Source: JBBDJB01 sp040880125
GTDB taxonomy: Bacteria; Planctomycetota; Planctomycetia; Pirellulales; JBBDJB01
DNA length: 50,293 nt
NCBI GenBank assembly: GCA_040880125.1
Contig: JBBDJB010000007.1
Span: 1 to 50,293 of the forward strand
Direction: 5' to 3'
Position 1 is the first letter of the stretch. The number at the start of each line of letters is the position of its first letter. This document shows positions 34,650-43,717 of this stretch, one piece after another. The position numbers and the translations under genes are program-made. Under the pieces are notes generated by a model. The model saw nothing but the letters and a program-made list of their open reading frames with translations. It searched no databases and was not told where the DNA came from.

Positions 34650-36659
34650 TCAGTACTGATGGCTGGCGTTTTTGTCGGTAAAACCCGCGGTTGCCCCGGA
34701 GGCCTTCTGCCGCACCACCTTGGCGTGGGCTTCCTCCTGCAGCTTCTCGATCGCCTGTTCGATTCGCATGGCCCCCAAGTCGCCGGCGATCCGGTCGCGC
34801 ACGGAGACGGACTCGGCCTGCTCGTCCTTCGGGCCGACGACCAGCATGTAGGGGATTAGCGCCAATTGGGCGTCGCGAATCTTGGCCCCCAGCTTTTCCG
34901 CCCGATAGTCGCCCTTCACGCGCAATCCGGCCTCGCGGAAACGCTGTTCGATCCGCCGCGCATATTGCTCCGACTTCTCGCTCACCGTCAGCACGCGTGC
35001 CTGCTCCGGCGCCAGCCACAGCGGGAACGCCCCGGCGAAGTGCTCGATCAGCACGCCGATGAACCGCTCCATCGAACCCAAGGGCGCGCGGTGGATCATC
35101 ACCGGCTGGTGCGGGCGGTTGTCGGCGCCGATGTACTCCAGGCCGAACCGCTCCGGGCTGGGGAGGTTGTAATCGAGCTGTACGGTGCCTAGCTGCCACT
35201 CGCGGCCGATGCAGTCGGTGACCACGAAGTCGGCCTTCGGGCCGTAAAACGCCGCCTCGCCGACTTCGACCGAGACGTTCGGCAGGTCCATGGTCTGGCA
35301 GACGTCCTGCAGGGCGGCCTCGGCCCGCTGCCAGACCTCGGCGCTGCCGACATACTTGTCGCTGTCAGGATCGCGAAAGCCCAGCCGCACGCGGTAGTCG
35401 TCCATGCCGAGCGCCCGGAGCACCTTCTGGGTCATTTCCAGACAACCGCGGAACTCGCCGGCCACCTGCTCTTCGGTGCAGAAGATGTGGGCGTCGTCCT
35501 GGGTGAATCCCCGTACCCGAGTCATGCCGGACAGCTCGCCCGACTGTTCGTAGCGGTAGACGGTGCCGAACTCGGCCAGCCGCACCGGCAGATCGCGATA
35601 GCTGCGCGGCTGCGCCTTATAGATCATGATGTGGTGCGGGCAGTTCATCGGCTTGAGCAGGTAACGCTCGTCCTGCTCCATCTCGATCGGCGCGAACTGG
35701 CTGTCTGCGTAGTACGGAAAGTGGCCGGACTTCTCGTACAGCTCGACTCGTCCGATGTTGGGGGTGTAGACCGCGTCGTAGTCGCGCTGGCGCAGCTCCT
35801 GCTTGATGAAGTCCTCCAGCAGGCCGCGAATAATCGCGCCCTTGGGCAGCCACAGCACCAGGCCCGAGCCCACCAGGGGACTGACGGTAAACAGCTCCAG
35901 TTGCTTGCCCAGCACGCGATGGTCGCGCTTTTTGGCCTCTTCGATCCGCTCCAGGTGAGCCGCCAGTTCGGCCTTGTCGAAAAAGGCGGTGGCGTAAACC
36001 CGCTGGAGCTGCTGCCGTGAGGAGTCGCCCTTCCAATAGGCGCCGGCGACCGACAGCAGCTTGAACGCCTTGCCGATTACGCCGGCCGAGCGGACGTGCG
36101 GCCCGCGGCACAGGTCGATGAATTCACCCTGCCGATAGAACGACAGTTGCGGATGGCCGGCCAGGCCTCCCTCGATGTGCTCGACCTTGAGCGACTGGCC
36201 CAACTCGCGGCACACGGAGAGCGCTTCCTCGCGCGGTTGCTCGATCCGCTCGAACGCCTCGTCCGCTTCGATCAGCCGGGCCATTTCGGCCTCGATCGCG
36301 GCAAAATCCTCGTCCGAGAGCGACTTCTCCAGATCGAAGTCGTAGTAGAATCCGTTCTCGATAGTCGGGCCGAAGGCGAGCTGCACACCGTCGTGCAGCC
36401 GCATCACCGCGCGGGCCATAATATGGGCGCACGAATGTCGCATGACGGCCAGCGCTTCGGCATCGCGCTTGGTCAAGATCCGCAGACGGGCGCGGCCCTC
36501 GCCAGGCAGAGGCGTCTCGACGTCGACGATTCGGTCGTCGATCGCGGCGGCGACGGCCGCTTTGGCCAGACCTGCGCCGATCTCCGACGCGACATCCAGC
36601 GGGGTGACAGAATGAGAATATTGACGCTCGCTTCCGTCGGGAAGAGTGACTGTGAGCAT
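34650..36659 (-). CDS. thrS: Threonyl-tRNA synthetase
   Basis: 669 residues. A TGS domain (1-62, MLTVTLPDGS) precedes the editing domain with the HxxxH of RHSCAHIMARAV and the CRGPHVRS motif, then the class II core with the zinc ligands in MNCPHH, motif 2 (FGTVYRYEQSGELSGMTRVRGFTQDDAHIFC) and motif 3 (HRAPLGSMERFIGVLIEH). The C-terminal anticodon-binding domain (APEQARVLTVSEKS onward) is followed by an extra hydrophilic tail. ATG at 36659 is preceded by AGGGAG; a GTG at 36683 would add 8 residues outside the TGS domain. It is the first gene of the translation cluster. Confidence 0.97.
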   Translation of the reverse strand: MLTVTLPDGSERQYSHSVTPLDVASEIGAGLAKAAVAAAIDDRIVDVETPLPGEGRARLRILTKRDAEALAVMRHSCAHIMARAVMRLHDGVQLAFGPTIENGFYYDFDLEKSLSDEDFAAIEAEMARLIEADEAFERIEQPREEALSVCRELGQSLKVEHIEGGLAGHPQLSFYRQGEFIDLCRGPHVRSAGVIGKAFKLLSVAGAYWKGDSSRQQLQRVYATAFFDKAELAAHLERIEEAKKRDHRVLGKQLELFTVSPLVGSGLVLWLPKGAIIRGLLEDFIKQELRQRDYDAVYTPNIGRVELYEKSGHFPYYADSQFAPIEMEQDERYLLKPMNCPHHIMIYKAQPRSYRDLPVRLAEFGTVYRYEQSGELSGMTRVRGFTQDDAHIFCTEEQVAGEFRGCLEMTQKVLRALGMDDYRVRLGFRDPDSDKYVGSAEVWQRAEAALQDVCQTMDLPNVSVEVGEAAFYGPKADFVVTDCIGREWQLGTVQLDYNLPSPERFGLEYIGADNRPHQPVMIHRAPLGSMERFIGVLIEHFAGAFPLWLAPEQARVLTVSEKSEQYARRIEQRFREAGLRVKGDYRAEKLGAKIRDAQLALIPYMLVVGPKDEQAESVSVRDRIAGDLGAMRIEQAIEKLQEEAHAKVVRQKASGATAGFTDKNASHQY

Positions 36660-36784
36660 AATCTCCCTGGTGAACGTTTTCACGGGAAGTGCCCCAGGGT
36701 CGACGTCGCTACAAATGACGCCGTTACATCCCCCACGGGCACGTGGCGAGCGGCACGACCACAGGCGCGTCGCTCAGCCACGTA

Positions 36785-36814
36785 AGTATAGACTTCATAC
36801 GGGCGGTCGGCCAA
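36785..36814 (-). promoter_or_regulatory. Candidate promoter for thrS
   Basis: Minus strand TTGGCC (4 of 6), 18-base spacer, TATACT (5 of 6), giving a leader of about 120 bases. Confidence 0.55.
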
Positions 36815-37132
36815 CGGTGGTTTTCCGGGCCGATCCGCTAGTTTTACCTCGAAAAGTGCCACGGTGGCGGCAGCGCTGGAAGTTGTCCTCCTGGAGCGCA
36901 GTGCCAGCGGCCGCCGGTGGCGGTTCGTGCTTCCTTGCGAGAGGCTGCCTTCCCACGCACATCCGGCAGTCGCTCGCTCGGCACGTTTCGGGAGCTCACA
37001 ATGCGAAGTGCGCCCGATCGAAGATTGCGAACACCGAGATGCAGCCGCGACGGGTTCGCGCGAGCGGCGGCCCACCTCGTCCGTGGTCGCTGGCCAGCCG
37101 CGTTGAGGCGAAGCGACGCCTTCCGTTCGAGT

Positions 37133-37172
37133 GGCCCCGTCTAGCGAATCGCGGCCCCGTCTAGCGAATCGC
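37133..37172. repeat. Perfect 20-bp tandem duplication
   Basis: GGCCCCGTCTAGCGAATCGC twice in a row, directly upstream of the tRNA-Val promoter region. Confidence 0.9.
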
Positions 37173-37249
37173 GGCAAAGTTGCTATATATTGGAGACCAT
37201 TGGGGACGGAGCCGGGTTCGCGACGCGGAGTTGGCAGCGTCCCCAAGCC

Positions 37250-37323
37250 GGGCGATTAGCTCAGTTGGTTAGAGCACTAGCTCGACAAGCTAGGGGTCAC
37301 TGGTTCGAGTCCAGTATCGCCCA
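37250..37323 (+). tRNA. tRNA-Val (anticodon GAC)
   Basis: Full cloverleaf: acceptor GGGCGAT/ATCGCCC, D arm GCTC/GAGC, anticodon stem CTAGC/GCTAG, T arm ACTGG/CCAGT with loop TTCGAGT, discriminator A73. The loop TCGACAA puts GAC at 37284-37286. Position 33 (37283) is C, where nearly all tRNAs have U. The 3' CCA is not encoded. A TATATT box at 37186-37191 may be its -10. Confidence 0.93.
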
Positions 37324-37822
37324 CTGAAACACCGTACAGTTTCGGAAGGGTTCGTATTCTCCGGTGATTGCAGCCGCAACGGTCCGCGCTTCCTGCGCTT
37401 TTCCGTGCGATACGCTGTCTAGGGTGCCGCATTCTGTGCCGCACAATTTCGTTCCCCGAAAGCGGGCGAACGTCCTGGCCGGACCGATTCGTGACGATGG
37501 CAGCAGTGCTTCGTGAACGACGGCCGTGGCAATTTCGAGCCCCAGTTCATCACGGCGGCCTACCACGTGTACGGGATCATAGCGGCTCGGACTTCCAGCA
37601 CGGAAAGCCGTCGCCCCACGGGCAGATCCGCGATCATCGCCGCAGCTCGAACGGATCGAGCAATGGCTACTACCAGCTCTATCCGGAGAAGGGACCGTAA
37701 CCACCAATGCGCCCGCGGTTGCCGAGCGGAATGGAAAGCGGCCGTGCGAGATCCGCTTCGGGTCTCGCGCGGCCGCGGCTATTGGTGCGCGACTTAGTGG
37801 CGTCGCCGCAATCCGGTGGCCG
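37324..37822. other. Scrambled region after tRNA-Val
   Basis: 499 bases with no intact gene. The minus strand just after the tRNA encodes FRGTKLCGTECGTLDSVSHG, which resembles the cysteine-bearing tails of planctomycete tyrosine integrases; the plus strand has short frames (DGRGNFEPQFITAAYHVYG; YYQLYPEKGP) that look like fragments of a decayed gene. A large hairpin sits at 37738-37776. All of this is suggestive only. Confidence 0.4.
37738..37776. repeat. Long hairpin downstream of the desaturase gene
   Basis: GCGGCCGTGCGAGA (37738-37751) and TCTCGCGCGGCCGC (37763-37776) pair over 14 positions with one G-T wobble; the loop can pair further. Outer ACCAAT/ATTGGT repeats extend it to about 37711-37788. 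It could terminate the desaturase transcript, but no T tract follows. Confidence 0.7.
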
Positions 37823-38779
37823 TCAAGCGGTGGTTTGTGGTCCCGCTGACCGATGCGGCTGGAGCGGATGTTTTACGACATTGGTGGCCAAGCCGAGCCG
37901 TTCCAGAACTCGAATGGTGATGTACGTCACGTCGAACTCCCACCACTTGTGGCCATGAGCCGCGCAGCGCTGGAATGCATGGTGGTTGTTATGCCAACCG
38001 TCGCCGTTGCTGATCAGGGCGAACAGAATATTGTTTCGGCTGGAATCACCGGTGTCGTAATTCTGGTACCCGAAAACGTGGGCAAAGGAATTGACCGCCC
38101 AGGTGATGTGCCAGACGAGCACCGTGCGGAGAAATACGCCCCACACCAGCAAGCTGGCGCCGAATTGCAAACCGAGCATCCACTGTCCGGTCATAGCCCA
38201 ACCGACGGCCAGGCCGCCGAGAAAGAAAGCTGCCGCGTGCGCCAGGTAGACCCAGAACCATCGCAGTTTTCGTTCGAGCCAAAAGTAATAGGGGTCGCGA
38301 AGCACGTCACGGCAATAACGCTCATAGTGAAACGTTTTGTCATGGGTTGCGTTCTTCACGACGACCCAGCCCACGTGGCCCCAAAAGAGATTCACCAGCG
38401 GGCTGTGGGGATCCGGCTGGTCGTCGGAGTGTTGATGGTGCAGGCGATGGATGGCAACCCAACGGGCGGGCGAATCCTGCAAAGAGCAAACCGCCAGCGT
38501 CGAGAAACAGTACTCGAGCCATTTCGGCAACGTCAGCGAGCGGTGCGTCAGCATGCGATGAAACGCGAGGTTGATGCCAAGCGTTCCAAAAACGTATAGC
38601 CCCAACACAGCGGCCACCACGCCGGTCCAACTGAAAAACCACGGAACAAAAACCAGCAGCGACAGAAGATGAATGAGTGCCAGATTGATGGCATACGGCC
38701 AATAAACGCGTACCGGGTTGGTGGTTGCGGGACGCGACAGCGGGAGGTCTGCCTGCGCCGTCGAATCAGTTGACGCCAT
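37823..38779 (-). CDS. Membrane fatty acid desaturase (acyl-CoA delta-9 type)
   Basis: 318 residues. Introduces a double bond into saturated acyl chains using two irons and oxygen. All three histidine boxes are present: H74-RMLT-H79, H111-RLHH115 and HNNHH near residue 255, separated by two pairs of hydrophobic helices, as in stearoyl-CoA desaturases. The ATG has AAGGA 9 bases ahead. No ferredoxin or cytochrome domain is fused, so an external electron donor is needed. Likely adjusts membrane fluidity. Confidence 0.93.
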   Translation of the reverse strand: MASTDSTAQADLPLSRPATTNPVRVYWPYAINLALIHLLSLLVFVPWFFSWTGVVAAVLGLYVFGTLGINLAFHRMLTHRSLTLPKWLEYCFSTLAVCSLQDSPARWVAIHRLHHQHSDDQPDPHSPLVNLFWGHVGWVVVKNATHDKTFHYERYCRDVLRDPYYFWLERKLRWFWVYLAHAAAFFLGGLAVGWAMTGQWMLGLQFGASLLVWGVFLRTVLVWHITWAVNSFAHVFGYQNYDTGDSSRNNILFALISNGDGWHNNHHAFQRCAAHGHKWWEFDVTYITIRVLERLGLATNVVKHPLQPHRSAGPQTTA

Positions 38780-39109
38780 CGTCCATTCCTTGGGTTAGCG
38801 GGCGATTTCAGTCTCGGCTGCGCGACGAGCCACTGGACACGCTTGCGGACGCGCAATCTTGTGCGAGAGTACCGCCCCGAGGGTTCTGCCAGGGAACCGG
38901 CGATGGCGCAAGCGACGGGCTCAATCGACAGATGGAGCTTACCCATTGTAAGCGGAGCGAGCGGCCCAATGACAGTGGGCGGAAGCAAGTCGGTAGCCGC
39001 GACGTCCCATCAGGCCGAACCGTGCTCGGTTCATCGCCGGCATAGATTTTAGACAAAAACCGCCAGCGCCGACGGCCACCACTCTCCCTTGTGGTAGCGT
39101 CGCGCCAAA
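38780..39109. other. Intergenic region
   Basis: 330 bases between the dockerin protein gene and the desaturase gene. Contains a probable terminator for the former (39054-39096); no further gene or clear promoter seen. Confidence 0.55.
39054..39096 (-). terminator. Probable terminator of the dockerin protein gene
   Basis: On the minus strand a CTACCAC/GTGGTGG stem is followed by a GC-rich stretch and GGTTTTTGTC, shortly past the stop codon. Imperfect structure. Confidence 0.45.
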
Positions 39110-42100
39110 TCACTCCAGCGAGGCGATCGCTACATCGACGGCCGCCTGATAGTCCAGGGCGTCGCGTGACAGCGTCGCATCTGCCCCTGTGTCGGCTGAC
39201 CCGTCGCGCGTCTGAAAGTCTGCGTCTTGCTGTTCATCCCGGTAGTCAACCCAGGAGTGGGCAAACCTGGAGTGGGCAGAACGGACCAAACGAGCGTCCA
39301 GATCGCCCGGCAGCGTTCTTTTGGAAGTGAAGGGAGCTGGCGCTGTCGACGCGTCCCCAACTCGGATATCGGCACTCGAAGCTGTTTGCCCGCTGGCAGA
39401 CGTTGCGGAGATGCCAGCAATCGCCGCCGCCGAAGGTGCATCCGCGATGGTCACCACGGTTCGCCCCGGGCGGCTCGCCGTGGACAGCAGGTTGAGGTGT
39501 TCCATAACCGTCAGCGCGTCGCGCGGTGAGACGTGGCCGTCGCCGGAAACGTCGAGATACCTGATCGAATCCGAGCTGCCACCGGACGCGGCGCTCCTGG
39601 CGGCGCTATCCGATGCCGAAGCATCCATCATTTCCAACACCGACTCGATCGACCCTCCGCCGATGGTATTGAGGGTATAAAACACCTCGAGCACGTCCGC
39701 CGGCGAGACGAATCCGTCATCGTTGACATCCAACGGCTCAAGGGGATTGGTGAGCGAACGGGCAGGCGGTTCTTCTCGCTCCGGCGGGGTGGCTTCTTCT
39801 TCCGGCGGCGCGCTATCGACGTCGGCCGGCGCGGCGACGGGCGGGTCGAAGTTCCCGACCAACGGTAAGGCGGAGACGTCGCCGAAATGTGCGAAGTAGT
39901 CACTGCCAAGCGGCGCAGGCGAGAAAGGATGATCGAGCGTGTTGACCTCACCGAAAATTCGCTCCGTCGCGTCACGGTCGTCGGAGACCAGGAAACGCCA
40001 TTCGCCGGTGCTGCCCTGCGTGCCGGAGTTGGGGATCCACAGGCCGATGTCGTCGATTCCGTCGCCATCCATGTCCGCCGCCGCTGGCCGATCCAATACG
40101 CCGGGCGCGCCGAAGGCGATCGACTGATCGACGGCGCCGAAGCCATTGAACGACAGGTCGAAGTGAAACACGTTGTTCTGGAAGGTGGCCAGGTCGTCGG
40201 CCTCGTCGCCATCGAAGTCGCCGACGATCGGGTAGCCGCGCAGGGGGCTTGGCAGGACCAAGTCGGCAGGGCCGGTGGGGTCAAAGTCGTGGTCCAGGTC
40301 AAGGTACCACGTGGTGCCCGTGAAGATGCCGACCTCATCGCCGTTGGTGGCGTCGCCATCGAAATTGCCGGCCACCGCCAGGCCGTTGACCTGCCCGACC
40401 GGAGCGACATGCAAATCGACGGAAGGATCGAAGGCTCCATTGCCGTCCAGATCGATCAAGAACCGAAAAACGCCGTTCTCGCGGCCGTAGGCAGCTAATA
40501 CGTCAAACAGGCCGCCAGCCCCGGGCGGTGGTGCTTCAGGAGACAGGAACTTTCCGGCGAACCGCTGGTCGTTGATGTTGCCGAACGCGAACGATAGATC
40601 GCGATGAACGGCGTCGCCATCGGAGGGGTCGTACGTGCTGTTGCCGTTGATGTCGACCGACACAACTGGCCCGGCGTAGACGCCGATCTCCGGCCGGCTG
40701 TCGACGGTGAATCGAGCGATGAAATCGCCGCCGGGCAGACCGTCGCCCGTGGGGAACGTCGGCACTCCCGGTGCGCCGGCATTTGACTCGCCGTCCAGGG
40801 GGTTGCCCGCTGTATCGGCCAGGGCGTCCGAGATCGTCAGCGTGTAGCGGTCGTCGGGCAGCGGCGTGGTAAAAGTGAGCTCGATCGTGGCGATCGCCGG
40901 ATCGCCAACGGCAGTGGGTACATTGATGACCGTCGGCGGTGCCGCAAGCGGAATATGCCCATGGTGGTCTCCGACCAGTACGAAGTGTCCCGAACTTGCC
41001 GCGAGCAATGCGTTCAGCGCGTCGTGCAGCGATCCGGCGACGCGCTCCGGCTGGTCCTCGAAGCGAATGATCAGGCTCGTGACAAGTGGCGTCGGCCCAT
41101 CGGTCGGCTTGGTGACGAACAAATCGAAGTCGGGCACACCGCCGACTTCTACCGCTGTGACTTGGGGGCCTTCGACATCGGCGAACGTCAATCGCAGGGG
41201 ATCGGAAAGTGGCGAGCGGCCGGATTCGGGCGGCAGGTGGCCGTCGAAGATACGCACCGCCGCAGTCACCAGATTGAGGAAACCGCCGGCAGCCGGCAGA
41301 ATGCCATCAAGCGCGTCGGTGGGTACCGTAAACTGAAACAGCGTTGGATTGCCAGTTGCGGGAAACGCCGGGTCGGTCACCGGATCAGCGAAGCCCACGC
41401 TGACGCCGTTGACGAACACCTCGACGGCGGCCCCAGGTGTTGTACCGTCGACGGCCTGCGCGGCCGTCAACAGTGCGATCTCGGGCGGTGCATCGACCTG
41501 CCCGTTTCGGTCATCGTCGAGAAAATTCAGCAGATCCGCTTGGATGAAGATCTGCGGATCCTCAGTGGAGATGATGTTATCGAAGCTGTCGCTGCCGTTA
41601 TCGAAGGCGGGATCCAGGAACACCGCGTCGGGGATTGGCGCGGCGAAGTTCTCGATTTCGAGGCTGTAATCGTTGGTCGCGCCGCCTACGCCCGCGACAC
41701 GAACCAGGTAGGTTTCTTGCCCCACGACCGGGACCACCAACTCCTCGCGGTTGTTCGTGCTGGAAGACTGGTCCGCCGTCGCGATCAGGTTTCCTTGAGC
41801 CCCGCGGACTTCGAGCCGCAGGTCGCCGTCGTTGTGCGGGAAGAAGATGCGAACGCTCATCTTGCCCGTTTGGTGGGCAATGTACTGGAAGAAGTCTTCG
41901 TCCGCGGCGTTTTCGATGGATAATTCTCGTTCGAGCAGCGTCGGCGGCGAGCCCAGCACCAGCGCGTCCGGTGCGAGCACGATCTGTAAGGGAAGCGAGA
42001 ACTCCGACGTATTACCTTGTCCGTCGGTGGCAGTGCCGACGAGGAACGCGCCCGCGAATGACGCGTCAGCCAGCACGGAGATCGTCACTTGGCTCTCGGC

Positions 42101-43372
42101 CTGGAAGACGGAATAGGAGTCGGCGGCGACGAACATTTGCCCTTCCTGCATGGCACTGTCCGCCAGGTAGAAGTTGACCGTCAACGGGTAGTCCGCGTTG
42201 GAAGGATCTGTGGGAACCGTGTACCGGATCTCCAGCGTATCGCCGATCAGGACGGCACTTTCCATTTCGGGGAAGTTCTGCGTTCGATTGGGGCCTTCAT
42301 CGTCATCCTCCGCGTCGTTCGGCGTGAACCCGTCACCCGCCAGAGCGGTGCCCAGATCGATCCCGTGTCCGGCATTGTTGAAAAACGCGTTGTGGCGCAC
42401 CAGATTGTTTACGGCGAGCAAACCCACAATTTCGACACCGTCGGAGCCGTTGAAGGCAATCGCATTGCCCTCGCTGGGGACGTTGCCGCCGATGGTATTC
42501 CCGGAGGCGCCATCGCCGTTGATATGCACGCCGCTGTCACCGTTGCCAAGCGCGGCGGTGGCGGTGATATCCGTTCCGATGAGGTTCCCCGCGACCACAT
42601 TGCCGGTAACCTGGGAGACCATCAGCACGCCGAAAAGCTGATTGCCCGAGATTAGATTCCGCGAGGCGACGTCGCTTCCACCAATGGTGTTGTTGTCGGC
42701 ATCATTTCCGAAAATGATGATGCCGTTGCCCGTTCCTGCAAGCGGATCGCCGCCGCCCAGCGCGACTGTTCCGCTGACGTCCGTGCCGATAAAGTTCCCG
42801 GCGATCGTGTTGTCGTCCGACTGAAAGATCACGATGCCCTCGGCAAAGCGATTGATCACCAAGCCGCGGATTTCACTCCCCGAGGCGCCGGGTCCGATCG
42901 ATATTCCGGCAACGTCGGGTACGTTCTGCCCGTCGAGTTCGATCCGCAAAACCGAGTTCAGGCCTGCTCCGACCGCGTTGGTATTCTCCATGGCCTCGGG
43001 CTGCGTGTAGCCGTCGATCACGACGGCGTCGGTGATGAATGGGAGCTGGGCCGTCGGTTGAATCGTACGGACGCCGCCGCCGGGAATGTTGAACTCGATC
43101 TCGTCCGGGGTGCCGCCCAGATTGGGCGTGTTATTGGCAGCTAACATCGCTTCGCGCAGCGAAATCAACCCGTCCGCGCCGGGCGTTGATACCAGGCTTG
43201 CTATGGACGAGGTATCGCCATCGTTGACGTCTTGATCAGTCGTGACGGCAACCGTCGCCAACAGGCAACGGCTTTCGAGCCGCTCGAAGCTCGCCCGGGC
43301 TGCGTTCCGTGAACGCAAAGCGAATCGGTACGATTGGGCGCCCTTCGCGCGGCGTGAAAATGGGCGGAACAT
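39110..43372 (-). CDS. Giant secreted parallel beta-helix protein with dockerin repeats
   Basis: 1420 residues. The arginine-rich N-terminus ends in FERLESRCLLA, a variant of the planctomycete LEPR-XLL export-associated motif. Next comes SLREAMLAAN and a right-handed beta-helix (about 60-350; repeated NTIGG and GNLIGTD units). A PPC-like domain (about 480-575: DEDFFQYIAHQTGKMSVRIFFPHNDGDLRL), Ig-like regions (ADTAGNPLDG), VCBS/FG-GAP-like blocks (VDINGNSTYD; VGDFDGDEADDLATF) and two dockerin type I repeats follow near 1245-1310 (DVNDDGFVSPADVLEV; DVSGDGHVSPRDALTV). A 110-residue polar tail closes it. GAGGAG lies 11 bases upstream. Probably a cell-surface or extracellular adhesion or scaffold protein. 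Confidence 0.9.
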   Translation of the reverse strand: MFRPFSRRAKGAQSYRFALRSRNAARASFERLESRCLLATVAVTTDQDVNDGDTSSIASLVSTPGADGLISLREAMLAANNTPNLGGTPDEIEFNIPGGGVRTIQPTAQLPFITDAVVIDGYTQPEAMENTNAVGAGLNSVLRIELDGQNVPDVAGISIGPGASGSEIRGLVINRFAEGIVIFQSDDNTIAGNFIGTDVSGTVALGGGDPLAGTGNGIIIFGNDADNNTIGGSDVASRNLISGNQLFGVLMVSQVTGNVVAGNLIGTDITATAALGNGDSGVHINGDGASGNTIGGNVPSEGNAIAFNGSDGVEIVGLLAVNNLVRHNAFFNNAGHGIDLGTALAGDGFTPNDAEDDDEGPNRTQNFPEMESAVLIGDTLEIRYTVPTDPSNADYPLTVNFYLADSAMQEGQMFVAADSYSVFQAESQVTISVLADASFAGAFLVGTATDGQGNTSEFSLPLQIVLAPDALVLGSPPTLLERELSIENAADEDFFQYIAHQTGKMSVRIFFPHNDGDLRLEVRGAQGNLIATADQSSSTNNREELVVPVVGQETYLVRVAGVGGATNDYSLEIENFAAPIPDAVFLDPAFDNGSDSFDNIISTEDPQIFIQADLLNFLDDDRNGQVDAPPEIALLTAAQAVDGTTPGAAVEVFVNGVSVGFADPVTDPAFPATGNPTLFQFTVPTDALDGILPAAGGFLNLVTAAVRIFDGHLPPESGRSPLSDPLRLTFADVEGPQVTAVEVGGVPDFDLFVTKPTDGPTPLVTSLIIRFEDQPERVAGSLHDALNALLAASSGHFVLVGDHHGHIPLAAPPTVINVPTAVGDPAIATIELTFTTPLPDDRYTLTISDALADTAGNPLDGESNAGAPGVPTFPTGDGLPGGDFIARFTVDSRPEIGVYAGPVVSVDINGNSTYDPSDGDAVHRDLSFAFGNINDQRFAGKFLSPEAPPPGAGGLFDVLAAYGRENGVFRFLIDLDGNGAFDPSVDLHVAPVGQVNGLAVAGNFDGDATNGDEVGIFTGTTWYLDLDHDFDPTGPADLVLPSPLRGYPIVGDFDGDEADDLATFQNNVFHFDLSFNGFGAVDQSIAFGAPGVLDRPAAADMDGDGIDDIGLWIPNSGTQGSTGEWRFLVSDDRDATERIFGEVNTLDHPFSPAPLGSDYFAHFGDVSALPLVGNFDPPVAAPADVDSAPPEEEATPPEREEPPARSLTNPLEPLDVNDDGFVSPADVLEVFYTLNTIGGGSIESVLEMMDASASDSAARSAASGGSSDSIRYLDVSGDGHVSPRDALTVMEHLNLLSTASRPGRTVVTIADAPSAAAIAGISATSASGQTASSADIRVGDASTAPAPFTSKRTLPGDLDARLVRSAHSRFAHSWVDYRDEQQDADFQTRDGSADTGADATLSRDALDYQAAVDVAIASLE

Positions 43373-43717
43373 CGGGTGGGTCTCCTCGGCGATGCAGCTT
43401 CATGCGATGTAGCAAGCGCCGCCGCGGGGACACGCGTGCATTTTTAATCAAATGCGCGATGACTAGAGAACGACAATCGCGCATCGGTTGGGGCAGGACA
43501 ATCCCCCGCGTCGGCCAAAGCAGGCTAGTCGGCCAAGTCGCCCGGCGTCAAGCAGTTTGCGCAGTTTGGCGCAGGTAAGTAGCGCTGTAGGGATCGCGGA
43601 GGGAGGCTCTAGATCGACGATACGCCTGAGGTCAAAGGGCGGGTGGCCCTGGCGGAAGCACTAGCGGTAGCATCCGTCCGGCGATGAACAGCTCGAAATG
43701 AGGCTCGTCCCAGAGCG
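43373..43717. other. Intergenic region
   Basis: 345 bases between the BBP7-like gene and the dockerin protein gene, both minus strand. Apart from the RBS of the dockerin protein gene nothing definite is seen; a weak TTGTCG/TTTGAT promoter pair lies near 43440-43470. Confidence 0.5.

Larger units (their letters stand above)
36660..37249. other. Divergent intergenic region upstream of thrS and tRNA-Val
   Basis: 590 bases. Holds the thrS promoter (36785-36814), a 20-bp perfect tandem repeat (37133-37172) and a TATATT box before the tRNA. Open frames here (for example a 188-codon frame on the minus strand) lack RBS and conserved content. Confidence 0.6.

Noticed and set aside
37133..37172. CRISPR-like repeat
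   Set aside because: Only two directly abutting 20-base units with no spacers; simple tandem duplication. No cas genes in the window.
36680..37246. 188-codon minus-strand frame upstream of thrS
   Set aside because: No RBS, no conserved-looking motif, covers the thrS promoter region and the tandem repeat.
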